A stretch of DNA of 64,000 nucleotides from Streptomyces sp. MRC013 (GCF_023614235.1 NZ_CP094264.1:2976001-3040000); one strand, 5' to 3'. Shown: positions 44,422-53,478, counted from the stretch's first letter. Numbers and translations: made by a program. The notes: generated by a model from the letters alone, not told the origin.

Positions 44422-47147
44422 ACGTGATCGGAGACCAGATGGAAGCGACCTCGCCGCTGCTGCCGGGAAACCTGCTGACGTGGGTAGACGTCGATGAACA
44501 CTGTGCGGCCCTGGCTGTGATGAATCGATGGCCGAGGTGGTTGAGGGAAGTCAGTGCCTGGTGGGACGGTATCGAGCTCACCGTGGCCTCCAACGTGTCG
44601 GACGAGGACGTTCTCGCTTGGCTGGACACGGCCTTCGGCATGGGGTCGGTCGTCGGCGAGCCGGAAGGCCCCGTACTGGTCCTCGACCGGCCCCAGGCCG
44701 TGGGCCGCGAAGGCCTGCCCGTACGCATCCTCAGGAGTGAGGACTTCACGCCGGGATTCCGGCCTCCCCGCCTCGTCGAGAGGCGCATCACCGAGGCGCT
44801 CAGCTCGCCCCTTCCCCGGCCCGCCGATGACGGCTTCCCAGGTGGCGTCCAGGTGGCGGCCTTCCACTCGTTCAAAGGAGGAGTCGGTCGCACGATCCAC
44901 GCCGTCGCCTTCGCCGACCTGCTGGCACGGCGCGGACGTCGTGTACTACTCGTGGACGCCGATCTCGAGGCGCCCGGCATCACCTGGATGCACCAGGCGC
45001 AAGGCGGGGCCTGCGACATCGCCTACGACGATCTCCTGGCGCTCCTCCACAGCTCCACGGAGGGGGATCGGACGAAGGCGGTGCAAATCGCGACCGGTTA
45101 TCTGGTCAATCAGGAGACGATCCGGCACAAGAACGACGGACGACTGGTCATTCTGCCCACGAGCAGGCGCACACGTCTCGGCCCCCCGCGTGTCGAACCC
45201 ACTCAGCTCCTGACACCGGACCGGCCACGGTACTTCCTCACGGAGTCCCTCGCGGAACTGGCCGCCGTCGCCGACCTGGACACGGTGATCATCGATTTGC
45301 GCGCGGGCGCGTCCGAGCTGTCCGCACCCATCCTCCTCGACCCACGGGTACAGCGCATCTTCGTCACCACGCTCAGCAGCCAGTCCCTGGAAGGCACCGA
45401 GCAGATGATCCGCCAGTTGGGCGACAAGGCCGTGGCGATCACCGGCAGGGACCCCGAACCGGCTGTGGTGGTCACCCAGTTCCGCCAGGACCGGCACGCC
45501 ACTGAGGTCACCGAGGCGCGCCTGCAGCTCTCGCGGGCACTGGAGGCCATGCGTGCCACATCCGTCGCCGGAGCCGCGGAGTCCACCAGCGCAGGCGACA
45601 CCCTCGAGGTGGATGCCACGGTCCTCACAGAGCCGATCTTCAGCCCCTTCCACGAAGAACTGCTGGCACTGCCACAAAGCTGGGACGAGGTGGTCGAGGT
45701 CGTCCGTCGGCAGGGCATCGGCGAGTTGCTGGCCGAGACGCTGCCGTTGCTCTCGGAAACGGATTCCGTGCCGGGGAGCGTGATGGTGGAAGGCATCGAA
45801 GGCCGCCGTTCGGCGTTGCACCGCCGGGCGCAGTCCCTCGTCTTCGCCGAGCGCACAGGCTTGGACAGCGGTCTCGGTTTCCTTTCCACCGACCCGTTGC
45901 GACGACTGGTCGGGGACAACAGGACATCACTCCCGGTTACGGTGGTGGTCGGAGCCAAGGGCTCCGGGAAGACCTTCACCTACGCGAGGATGTGCGCGGC
46001 GGGGAGTTGGAGGAAGTTCGCGGCGGGGGCCGACGAGCTGGTCCGGATCGACGCACCGATCGTTCCCGTACTCGATCCTGCCAACATGGAGTTCTCCAGT
46101 GATGGCAGCAGTCCACAGCGGCTACGCGATCACATTGCGGGCGGTCGCGGCGCGGGAGTGCCGGAGATCAGAAAAGTCCTGTTGGACGCTCTCCAGGATC
46201 AGGACGGCCGGGAGGACGTCGTCCACTGGCGACGCGCCTGGCTCCGATGCATGGCCATGTCGCTGACCGGGTCGGCCGTCTCTCACGAGGACCCCGAGAG
46301 GGTGCTGCGCGAACGGTCACTCACCCAGCAGGCACTCTTCGTCTTCGACGGTCTGGAGGACTTCTTCCAAGAGCTCGAGGGAGAGGCGAAGAGAGTCGCC
46401 CTGCGTGCGCTCTTCATCGAGGTGCCCGATTGGCTGCGAGCCTTCCGGAGCCGCCCGTTCGGCGTGGTGATCTTTGTTCGGAGCGACCTCGTGCGGTTTG
46501 CGGTCCGTCAGAATCTCGGTCAGTTCCTCGACCGCTACGACCCATACGCGCTGCGCTGGGACTCCCAGGAAGCCCTGCGTCTCGCGCTCTGGGTCGCGAC
46601 GACCGCTAAGGCCGTTCCGCAGGCGGACGGTGACCTGATGGACTACTCGTGGGAGCGCCTCGTACAGGCCCTCGTCCCCGTCTGGGGGGTGAAAATGGGG
46701 CGCAAGAACTCTCGGGAGGCCAGGTCGGACCGCTGGGTGCCGGCAGCCCTGGGGGACTTCAACGACCAGGTACAGGCCCGAGACGTCGTACGTTTCATCC
46801 GGGACGCCGCAGAGTTCTCCCGGAGGGACCAGGACTGGCCCGACCGCCTGCTCACCCCAGGCGCCATGCGTCAGGCTCTTGTGAAGGGAAGCCGGGAGAA
46901 ACTGGATGAACTGCGCCAGGAGAATCCCGTCGTGGGCACGCTCCTCACCGATGTCGGACGGCATGCGGACGAGGTCGTCATGCCGTTCAATGCAGAGGAC
47001 GTCGGTCTGGACGCCAACGCCATCGCGAAACTGAAGGAAGCCGGGGCCCTGGACCGGGATTCCGACGGCCTCTATCGACTGCCGGAGATCTACCGGCATG
47101 CCCTCGGCTTTCGCACACGGGGACGGGTCAGGGTCATCCGCTCCTGA
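44418..47147 (+). CDS. KGGVGR-variant AAA ATPase with second P-loop NTPase module
   Basis: 909 aa. Residues 1-140 have no domain I know. A MinD/ParA-like module begins AAFHSFKGGVGRT, where KGGVGRT (153-159) is the deviant Walker A, and continues LLVDADLEAPGI. A second P-loop domain has Walker A GAKGSGKT (512-519) and Walker B-like LFVFDGLED (640-648). The last 200 residues are helical and end in a winged-helix-like YRLPEIYRHALG. It resembles proteins annotated as KGGVGR-motif variant AAA ATPase, whose role is undefined. ATG 44418 overlaps the HEPN stop; ATG 44439 after GGAGA is the alternative. GC is visibly lower than in the flanking ots genes. A defence or conflict system is inferred from form only. 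Confidence 0.8.
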   Translation: MNVIGDQMEATSPLLPGNLLTWVDVDEHCAALAVMNRWPRWLREVSAWWDGIELTVASNVSDEDVLAWLDTAFGMGSVVGEPEGPVLVLDRPQAVGREGLPVRILRSEDFTPGFRPPRLVERRITEALSSPLPRPADDGFPGGVQVAAFHSFKGGVGRTIHAVAFADLLARRGRRVLLVDADLEAPGITWMHQAQGGACDIAYDDLLALLHSSTEGDRTKAVQIATGYLVNQETIRHKNDGRLVILPTSRRTRLGPPRVEPTQLLTPDRPRYFLTESLAELAAVADLDTVIIDLRAGASELSAPILLDPRVQRIFVTTLSSQSLEGTEQMIRQLGDKAVAITGRDPEPAVVVTQFRQDRHATEVTEARLQLSRALEAMRATSVAGAAESTSAGDTLEVDATVLTEPIFSPFHEELLALPQSWDEVVEVVRRQGIGELLAETLPLLSETDSVPGSVMVEGIEGRRSALHRRAQSLVFAERTGLDSGLGFLSTDPLRRLVGDNRTSLPVTVVVGAKGSGKTFTYARMCAAGSWRKFAAGADELVRIDAPIVPVLDPANMEFSSDGSSPQRLRDHIAGGRGAGVPEIRKVLLDALQDQDGREDVVHWRRAWLRCMAMSLTGSAVSHEDPERVLRERSLTQQALFVFDGLEDFFQELEGEAKRVALRALFIEVPDWLRAFRSRPFGVVIFVRSDLVRFAVRQNLGQFLDRYDPYALRWDSQEALRLALWVATTAKAVPQADGDLMDYSWERLVQALVPVWGVKMGRKNSREARSDRWVPAALGDFNDQVQARDVVRFIRDAAEFSRRDQDWPDRLLTPGAMRQALVKGSREKLDELRQENPVVGTLLTDVGRHADEVVMPFNAEDVGLDANAIAKLKEAGALDRDSDGLYRLPEIYRHALGFRTRGRVRVIRS

Positions 47148-47249
47148 GTTCCTCGAGCGATGCCGTGCGGAGCGCCTCAGCGGAGGCTGGGGCACTCATG
47201 GCACGCGAAACCGGACACCGGGCCTCCGGCAGGTGGGTCCACCACGGGG

Positions 47250-48644
47250 TCACTTGCCCCGCAGCGCCTCCAGCTGGTCCAGGAACCAGCGCTGGGGCGG
47301 GAGGGCCGTCGCCGCGGCGGCCAGGCGGGCGGTGCGGGCCGCGCGGTCGGCCGGGTCCATCGACAGGGCCTCGTGCAGCGCCCGGGCCGTGCCGGTCACG
47401 TCGTACGGGTTGACCGTCACCGCGTCGGCGCCCAGCTCCTCGTGGGCGCCCGCCTCGCGGGACAGGACCAGGGCGCAGCCCTCGTCGGAGACGACCGGGA
47501 CCTCCTTGGCGACCAGGTTCATGCCGTCCCGGACGGGGTTCACCAGCGCCACGTCCGCCAGCCGGTACGCCGCCAGGGAGCGGGCGAAGTCGTCCTTCAC
47601 GTGGAGCAGGACCGGCGTCCACGTCTCCGTGCCGAACTCGGCGTTGATCTCCTCCGCGACCCGCGAGACCTCCGCCGTGTACCGCCGGTAGACCTCCAGG
47701 TCCTGCCGGGACGGGTAGGCGAAGGCGATGTGGACGACCCGTTCGCGCCACTCCGGGCGCGAGGTCAGCAGCTCCCGGTAGGCCAGCAGCCCGCGCACGA
47801 TGTTCTTCGACAGCTCGGTGCGGTCCACGCGGACGACCGTCTTCCGGCCGGTCCCGCCGATCTGCTCGCGCAGCGCCGCCATCCGCTCCTCGACGTCCGC
47901 CTCCCGCGACCGCGCCCGCAGGAAACCGGCGTCCGCGCCCAGCCCGTGCACCCCGATCCCCGTCCGGCCCGTGCCGCCCACCGCGCGGGCGCAGCACGCC
48001 GCGAACGCCTCCGCCCAGCGGTGCGTCAGGAAACCGAGCCGGTCCGCGCCCAGCATGCCGTGCAGCAGCTCGCGGGCGATGTCGTCGGGGAGCAGCCCGA
48101 AGTAGTCCGGCGGCGCCCAGGGGGTGTGCGAGAAGTGCCCGATGCGCAGGTCCGGCCGCAGCTCGCGCAGCATGCCCGGCGCCAGCGCCAGGTGGTAATC
48201 CTGGACCAGGACCGCCGCGCCCGGCGCCGCCTCCTCGGCCAGTGCCCGCGCGAAGGCCCGGTTGTACGCCCGGTACCCCTCCCACCGGCGCCGGAAGGCC
48301 GCGTCGAAGACGGGCTCCAGCGGCGTCTGGTACAGCATGTGGTGGACGAACCACAGCACCGAGTTGGCGACGTCGTTGTACGCGGCGGCGTGCGTCCCGT
48401 CACCCGCCAGCGCGTCGACGTCCAGCATCCGGACACCCTTTTCGCCGACGCCGCGCCGCACCGCCTCCCGGTCGCCCTCGCCCAGCGCCGCGCACACCCA
48501 CACCGCGCCCGCCTCGGGCCCGATCGCGGAGAGCCCCGACACCAGCCCCCCGCCGCCGCGCCGCGCCTCCAGCCCGCCGTCCGCCCCGCGCAGCGCGTAA
48601 CTGACCGGACCGCGATTCGATGCCACCAGGATGTCCGAGACCAT
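47250..48644 (-). CDS. otsA: Trehalose-6-phosphate synthase
   Basis: 464 aa GT20 glycosyltransferase joining UDP/GDP-glucose and glucose-6-P. N-terminal LVASNRGPVSY, substrate loop GGGGLVSGL, VLVQDYHLALAPGML, HTPWAPPDYF, DRTELSKNIVRGL and C-terminal NPVRDGMNLVAKE are the family motifs. ATG 48644 has TAGGTT 6 nt upstream, indicating a leaderless transcript. The gene faces the HEPN-ATPase insert and lies downstream of gpgS on the same strand. Confidence 0.95.
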   Translation of the reverse strand: MVSDILVASNRGPVSYALRGADGGLEARRGGGGLVSGLSAIGPEAGAVWVCAALGEGDREAVRRGVGEKGVRMLDVDALAGDGTHAAAYNDVANSVLWFVHHMLYQTPLEPVFDAAFRRRWEGYRAYNRAFARALAEEAAPGAAVLVQDYHLALAPGMLRELRPDLRIGHFSHTPWAPPDYFGLLPDDIARELLHGMLGADRLGFLTHRWAEAFAACCARAVGGTGRTGIGVHGLGADAGFLRARSREADVEERMAALREQIGGTGRKTVVRVDRTELSKNIVRGLLAYRELLTSRPEWRERVVHIAFAYPSRQDLEVYRRYTAEVSRVAEEINAEFGTETWTPVLLHVKDDFARSLAAYRLADVALVNPVRDGMNLVAKEVPVVSDEGCALVLSREAGAHEELGADAVTVNPYDVTGTARALHEALSMDPADRAARTARLAAAATALPPQRWFLDQLEALRGK

Positions 48645-48650
48645 GAGCCC

Positions 48651-48656
48651 AACCTA
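48651..48656 (-). promoter_or_regulatory. -10 hexamer TAGGTT of otsA, leaderless type
   Basis: Minus-strand TAGGTT followed by GGGCTC and the otsA ATG. The spacing is identical to that at cysS, phoR and the M1 peptidase. Confidence 0.5.
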
Positions 48657-48688
48657 GCCCGACCGGGAAACGCTCAAACGTGCGGGGA

Positions 48689-49645
48689 TCAGGCCACCCG
48701 GCGCCTGTGCAGGTACTCCGCGACCTCCCGCATCGGCGGCCGCTCCTCGGTGTCCACGGGGTGGGTGCGCGGCGTGAAGCCCGCCTCCGTACGGTCGAAC
48801 TGCGTCAGCCGGGGCCGTACGAGGTGCCCGCGCGACAGCCGCAGTTGGGCGGTCCGGTAGATCGCCGCGGCCATCCGCCCCAGGGCCCGGTCGTCCTGGT
48901 GCCGGTGCAGCCGCACGCCCACGTCCACCTGCGCCAGCGCGTCCAGGCCCACCAGGTTCAGCGCGCCCACCAGCAGCCCCAGCTCCACCCCGTACCCCAC
49001 CGGGAACGGCAGCCGCTCCAGCAGCGTGCGCCGGGCCGCGTACTCCCCGCCCAGCGGCTGGACGAACCCGGCCAGCCGGGGCCAGTGCAGGTTCAGCAGC
49101 GGCCGCGCGACCAGCTCCGTCACCCGCCCGCCCTGACCGCCGGCGCCGCCGGCCGTGAACGGGCGGTCGTACATCGCCTTCACGAACTCCACGTCCGGGT
49201 CGGTCAGCAGCGGGCCCACGATCCCGGTCACGAAGTCCGCGTCGAACTCCCGCAGGTCCGCGTCGACGAAGCACACCACGTCGCCGTCGGTCGCCAGCAG
49301 GGAACGCCACAGCACCTCGCCCTTGCCGGGCAGGGCGGGTATGCGCGGCAGCACGTCGTCGCGCGCCACCACCCGCGCGCCGGCCGCCGCGGCGACCTCC
49401 GCCGTGCGGTCCGTCGACCCCGAGTCGACGACGACCAGCTCGTCGACGAGCGGCACCGCCTCCGACATCAGGTCCCGGCGGATCACGGCGACGATCTCGC
49501 CGACCGTCGCCTCCTCGTTCAGCGCGGGCAGGACGACGCTCACCGTCGTGCCGCCGGTCAGCTTCGCGGCGAGCAGCCGGTCGATCGGCCGGTCGGCCAC
49601 GGACCAGGACCGCCGGGCCAGCCAGCGCTCCACCTCTTCCAGCAC
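48689..49645 (-). CDS. gpgS: Glucosyl-3-phosphoglycerate synthase
   Basis: 318 aa GT-A glycosyltransferase (GT81) that transfers glucose to 3-phosphoglycerate, leading to glucosylglycerate and methylglucose polysaccharides. SVVLPALNEEATVGEIV and VVDSGSTDRT form the nucleotide-sugar site; CFVDADLREFD carries the DxD motif. VQPLGGEYAARRTLLERLPFPVGYGVELGLL is the acceptor region. The GTG at 49645 is chosen because GAGGAG lies 6 nt upstream; the GTG at 49654 is too close to it. Pairing with otsA links two compatible-solute routes. Confidence 0.9.
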   Translation of the reverse strand: MLEEVERWLARRSWSVADRPIDRLLAAKLTGGTTVSVVLPALNEEATVGEIVAVIRRDLMSEAVPLVDELVVVDSGSTDRTAEVAAAAGARVVARDDVLPRIPALPGKGEVLWRSLLATDGDVVCFVDADLREFDADFVTGIVGPLLTDPDVEFVKAMYDRPFTAGGAGGQGGRVTELVARPLLNLHWPRLAGFVQPLGGEYAARRTLLERLPFPVGYGVELGLLVGALNLVGLDALAQVDVGVRLHRHQDDRALGRMAAAIYRTAQLRLSRGHLVRPRLTQFDRTEAGFTPRTHPVDTEERPPMREVAEYLHRRRVA

Positions 49646-49796
49646 GCGCGCCACTCCTCAGGTCGTTCCGGGGACGTAGGGGATCCGTCTCGTGGTGCGG
49701 ACGCCCGTCTCCGACGCCCGCCCCTTCGGCTACAGTCTTGAGCAACGCGCGAGACCGCCGCATGCCGGGGGTCCCCCCGCGCCGACAACCGCATAC

Positions 49797-49941
49797 CGCT
49801 CATCCAGAGGGGCAGAGGGACACGGCCCGATGAAGCCCCGGCAACCCTCCAGTCGGTTCTCGCACGTCCACGCGGGGTCCCCGGCTAGGGAAGGTGCCAA
49901 ATCCGTCTCACGGCGACGTCCGCCGGTGAGGAAGATGAGGA
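49797..49941 (+). promoter_or_regulatory. SAM-I (S-box) riboswitch upstream of thrC
   Basis: The core is unmistakable: CTCATCCAGAGGGGCAGAGG, then CGATGAAGCCCCGGCAACC, and later GGTGCCAAATCC. P1 pairs CTCATC (49799-49804) with GATGAG (49934-49939). The P1 3' strand runs into AGGAGAAAGG before the ATG at 49960, so SAM binding could hide the ribosome site. It senses S-adenosylmethionine. Confidence 0.92.
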
Positions 49942-49959
49942 GAAAGGGCCTCGCCACTC

Positions 49960-51249
49960 ATGGCTGTGCAGACCGCCGCCCCCACCACCACCCCCGCCGT
50001 CGACCTCGGCCCCGCCGCGGGCCTCTCCTGCCGCGAGTGCGGCGAGCGCTTCCCGCTCGGCCCCGTCTTCGCCTGCGAGCACTGCTTCGGACCCCTGGAA
50101 GTCGCGTACGACCTGCCGGACTGCGGCCCCGAGGAGCTGCGCCGGCGGATCGAGGCCGGCCCCGCCAGCATCTGGCGCTACGCCCCGCTGCTCCCCGTCC
50201 CCGCCGACGTGGCGGACAGGCCGAACCTCCACCCCGGCTGGACCCGGCTCGTCAAGGCCGACAACCTCGCGCGCGAGCTGGGCGTGACCGGCGGGCTGTA
50301 CGTCAAGGACGACTCGGGCAACCCCACCCACTCCTTCAAGGACCGGGTCGTCGCCCAGGCCCTGGAGGCGGCCCGCGCCTTCGGCTTCACCACCCTGTCG
50401 TGCTCCTCCACCGGCAACCTGGCGGGCGCGGTCGGCGCCGCCGCCGCCCGCGCGGGCCTCCGTTCCTGCGTGTTCATCCCGCACGACCTGGAGCAGGGCA
50501 AGGTCGTCATGGCCGCGGTGTACGGCGGCGACCTGGTCGGCATCGAGGGCACGTACGACGACGTCAACCGCTTCTGCTCGGAGCTCATCGGCGACCCCCT
50601 CGGCGAGGGCTGGGGCTTCGTCAACGTCAACCTGCGGCCGTACTACGCGGAGGGCTCCAAGACCCTCGCCTACGAGATCTGCGAGCAGCTCGGCTGGCGC
50701 CTGCCCGACCAGCTGGTCGTCCCGATCGCGTCCGGCTCCCAGCTGACGAAGATCGACAAGGGGCTGCGGGAGCTGATCGCGCTGGGCCTCGTCGAGGACA
50801 GGCCGTACCGGATCTTCGGCGCGCAGGCGCAGGGGTGCTCCCCGGTGTCGGCGGCCTTCAAGGCGGGCCACGACGTGGTACGGCCCCAGAGGCCGGACAC
50901 GATCGCCAAGTCGCTCGCCATCGGCAACCCGGCCGACGGCCCGTACGTCCTGGACATCGCCCGCCGCACCGGCGGCGCGGTCGAGGACGTGGACGACGAG
51001 GGGATCGTCGACGCGATCAGGCTGCTCGCCCGCACGGAGGGCGTCTTCGCCGAGACGGCGGGCGGGGTGACCGTCGGCGTCACGCGCAAGCTGATCGAGA
51101 ACGGGCTGCTGGACCCGTCCCTCACCACCGTCGTCCTCAACACCGGCGACGGCCTGAAGACCCTGGACGCGGTCGCCCCGACGGCCGGGCCCACCACCAC
51201 GATCCGCCCGAGCCTGGACGCGTTCCGCGACGCCGGCCTCGCCCACTGA
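49960..51249 (+). CDS. thrC: Threonine synthase
   Basis: 429 aa PLP enzyme that makes threonine from O-phosphohomoserine. An N-terminal zinc ribbon has C24/C27 and C39/C42. The PLP Lys127 is in SGNPTHSFKDRVV, the phosphate-binding loop is SSTGNLAGAVGA, and SGSQLTKIDKGL is also conserved. ATG 49960 lies 12 nt after AGAAAGG. A SAM riboswitch upstream links threonine flux to methionine status, since both branches share phosphohomoserine. The gene is followed by moaD-like DNA after 19 nt. Confidence 0.95.
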   Translation: MAVQTAAPTTTPAVDLGPAAGLSCRECGERFPLGPVFACEHCFGPLEVAYDLPDCGPEELRRRIEAGPASIWRYAPLLPVPADVADRPNLHPGWTRLVKADNLARELGVTGGLYVKDDSGNPTHSFKDRVVAQALEAARAFGFTTLSCSSTGNLAGAVGAAAARAGLRSCVFIPHDLEQGKVVMAAVYGGDLVGIEGTYDDVNRFCSELIGDPLGEGWGFVNVNLRPYYAEGSKTLAYEICEQLGWRLPDQLVVPIASGSQLTKIDKGLRELIALGLVEDRPYRIFGAQAQGCSPVSAAFKAGHDVVRPQRPDTIAKSLAIGNPADGPYVLDIARRTGGAVEDVDDEGIVDAIRLLARTEGVFAETAGGVTVGVTRKLIENGLLDPSLTTVVLNTGDGLKTLDAVAPTAGPTTTIRPSLDAFRDAGLAH

Positions 51250-51268
51250 ACCCCGGGAGAACACGAAC

Positions 51269-51547
51269 ATGAGCGTGAACGTCCGCATCCCCACCATCCT
51301 GCGCACCTACACCGGAGGTCGGGCCGAGGTCCCGGCCGAGGGCGCGACCCTCGCGGAGGTCATCGAGTCCCTGGAGAGGAACCATCCCGGCATCGCCGCC
51401 CGGGTCCTCGACGACCAGGGCAGACTGCGCCGCTTCGTGAACGTGTACGTCGACGACGACGACGTCCGCTTCGAGAAGGGCCTTGAGACGGCCACCCCGG
51501 AGGGCGCGGGCGTCTCGATCATCCCGGCGGTCGCCGGCGGCTGCTGA
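51269..51547 (+). CDS. MoaD/ThiS/CysO-like ubiquitin-fold sulfur carrier
   Basis: 92 aa beta-grasp protein: VRIPTILRTYTGGRAEV...VYVDDDDVRFEKGLETATPEGAGVSIIPAVAGG then a final Cys. The GG terminus is the thiocarboxylate site after adenylation. An extra Cys follows the GG, so a peptidase step or Cys transfer (CysO-like chemistry) may be involved. RBS GGGAGAAC; 19 nt after thrC, so probably co-transcribed. CysO-type cysteine synthesis is a reasonable guess, although cysM and mec are not here. Confidence 0.88.
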   Translation: MSVNVRIPTILRTYTGGRAEVPAEGATLAEVIESLERNHPGIAARVLDDQGRLRRFVNVYVDDDDVRFEKGLETATPEGAGVSIIPAVAGGC

Positions 51548-51662
51548 CCCGCCGGCGTCGGGCCGCCCCGCACGGCCCGTACGCCTTCGCGTGCCCCGTG
51601 CGCCTTCGTGCGTCCGGGGCGCGCACCGGACGGAACCGTCCCGAGCCCCGGGTCCCGCGAGG

Positions 51663-51694
51663 ACGCCCCGGCCCTCCCGCGGGGGCCGGGGCGT
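51663..51694 (+). terminator. Hairpin terminator after thrC-moaD
   Basis: 12-bp perfect stem ACGCCCCGGCCC / GGGCCGGGGCGT with an 8-nt loop. The rest of the gap 51548-52098 shows no gene; its right part (51800-52098) is lower in GC and probably contains the old upstream region of the cold-shock gene. Confidence 0.75.
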
Positions 51695-52098
51695 TGCCCT
51701 GCCCGCCGTGCCCCCCCGCCCGCTCGTGCCGCCCCCGGACGCGGCGGGGCGGGCCCGGCGAAAGGGACGGTCCGTGCGCCCGGGTCGGGCGGCCGGGAAA
51801 CGGAGGCGGTAATTCTGGGGATTGAGCGCGGTAGAGTTGGGGAAGTCGGGGCTGCAGCCCATACCGGGAACATATGAGAATGCGCCGGGGCCCGAAAAGA
51901 AGCGGCCAAAGTGCCGCCGCTCAATGCGCACTTCGCGGCTTTTGTCCGGCCCGACTTGCCCGGGATCCATACGGTTCCGGCCGCTGTTTCCCTTCGTCGG
52001 TATCCGGCTTTTCCGTCCGATCGACCTGTTGCTGAAGGCAGTCCGGCCGATACATTCGCCGCGGTCGACGCGTTCCGGCGCACGCCCACCCCTGTCAG

Positions 52099-53081
52099 TG
52101 AGGTTTTCTCAGCGGTGTTCACTTCCAGATTTCGTTGAGGACGAGGGCGGCTCGGGCGATGTCGCCGATCCGGTTGGGGCTGAGCGTGACGTGCTGCAGG
52201 GTGCGCCATCGCTGCTTGAGTTCGGCGGCGGTGCGCTCACCCAGCGCCCTCACGTGCCGTACCAGGGCGTTGAACATGCGGGTGTCGGCGTGGAGTGCCT
52301 GTTCCGACTTGCCCTTCGGGCGACGGACGGGGACGCGGATGCCGATACCCGCGCCGGTGTAACCCTTGTCCGCCAGGGTCGGCAGGCCGCTGGCCGCTGC
52401 TTTGTACAAGGCGGGCAGGGCGTGGGTGCGGGCGGCGGTGATGTCAGGGGTCGAGCCGGGTTCGACGTCGGAGACCCACAGCGGGGTGCCGTCCGGAGCG
52501 GACAGGAACTGGACGTTCCCACCGAATGCCTTGTGCTTCTGGCTGAACCACAGGTCGTTGCCGTTCTCACGGACGCCGGCCACGCGGTCGCAGGGGATGA
52601 GCGTCCCGTCGAGGATCACGTGTGTCATGCCGGCGCGTCGGCAGCGGGAGAGGACCTCGTGCAGGTCCGGGGCCTTCTCGGCGAGGACGTCGATGCCTTC
52701 GTGCAGGTAGCGGTAGCCGGTGGCCTGGGAGATTGCGGCGTCACGGGCCAGACAGTGCACACACCCCCGCTCGCGAAACCAGCGCAGCACCAGCACGGCC
52801 TGGCGGAACGGGCCCAGCGCCCGCGAGCCCTTCGGCGTGCCGATGCGCCGCCGGTGCGCGGCCAGCAAGCGGGACAGATACTCCACGACAGGGCGCGGGA
52901 CGTCGAGCGTGGCAACATAGGTGACCAACGTAAAGCCTCTGGTTCAGCGGACATGATCTTGGCAGACCTGTTCCTACCAGGGGCTTTACGTCTGTCCAGA
53001 GCCGGGGCCGCCTGGCCCGATCCACCCGGACATGCATCGATCAGCCCGCTTCGCGGAGATCATTCCGCTGAGAAAACCTCA
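52099..53081. mobile_element. IS5-family insertion sequence
   Basis: 983 bp with perfect 17-bp terminal inverted repeats TGAGGTTTTCTCAGCGG (52099-52115; reverse copy 53065-53081). One transposase gene fills it. TCAGTG occurs at both edges (52095-52100 and 53079-53084) as a candidate target duplication overlapping the repeat ends. It separates the cold-shock gene from most of its upstream DNA. Confidence 0.88.
52119..52928 (-). CDS. IS5-family DDE transposase
   Basis: 269 aa. Helix-turn-helix N-terminus (DAAISQATGYRYLHEGIDVLAE) and DDE_Tnp_4-type core: VILDGTLIPCDRV (first Asp), DLWFSQKHKAFGGNVQFL, TLADKGYTGAGIGI (second Asp) and C-terminal RTLQHVTLSPNRIGDIARAALVLN. The start is TTG 52928 with GAGG upstream. 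It is full length with no frameshift, so the element may be active. Confidence 0.9.
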   Translation of the reverse strand: MVTYVATLDVPRPVVEYLSRLLAAHRRRIGTPKGSRALGPFRQAVLVLRWFRERGCVHCLARDAAISQATGYRYLHEGIDVLAEKAPDLHEVLSRCRRAGMTHVILDGTLIPCDRVAGVRENGNDLWFSQKHKAFGGNVQFLSAPDGTPLWVSDVEPGSTPDITAARTHALPALYKAAASGLPTLADKGYTGAGIGIRVPVRRPKGKSEQALHADTRMFNALVRHVRALGERTAAELKQRWRTLQHVTLSPNRIGDIARAALVLNEIWK

Positions 53082-53150
53082 GTGGGCGAGGTCTGACCCG
53101 GGTCCGCGAAGTGCGGTCCTGTGCAAGGGCCAGTAATAGGGGAGTTAGGC

Positions 53151-53354
53151 ATGGCTCAGGGCACCGTCAAGTGGTTCAACGCGGAGAAGGGGTACGGCTT
53201 CATCGCGGTCGACGGTGGTGCGGATGTTTTCGTGCACTACAGCGCGATCCAGATGGACGGCTACCGCACCCTTGAGGAGGGCCAGCGGGTCGAGTTCGAG
53301 ATCTCGCAGGGTCAGAAGGGTCCGCAGGCGGACATGGTCAAGATCGCCGTCTAG
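53151..53354 (+). CDS. Cold-shock protein (CspA family)
   Basis: 67 aa single OB-fold nucleic-acid chaperone. RNP1 KGYGFI and RNP2 VFVHYS are intact. ATG 53151 follows GGGGAGTTAGG. The IS5-family element ends 70 bp upstream, so the native promoter and the long 5' leader common to csp genes may be displaced. A strong terminator separates it from groEL. Confidence 0.93.
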   Translation: MAQGTVKWFNAEKGYGFIAVDGGADVFVHYSAIQMDGYRTLEEGQRVEFEISQGQKGPQADMVKIAV

Positions 53355-53385
53355 CCACGACGCGTTCCGGCCAACGGTACTGGGC

Positions 53386-53420
53386 GGAGGGCCCGCACCC
53401 CACCGGGGTGCGGGCCCTCC
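53386..53420 (+). terminator. Strong terminator after the cold-shock gene
   Basis: Perfect 16-bp stem GGAGGGCCCGCACCCC / GGGGTGCGGGCCCTCC with a 3-nt loop. Confidence 0.88.
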
Positions 53421-53478
53421 GTGCCTGTGCCGCCCGGCCGGAAAGCCCCCGGACGGGGCCCGCCGCCGCCCCGGAGCG

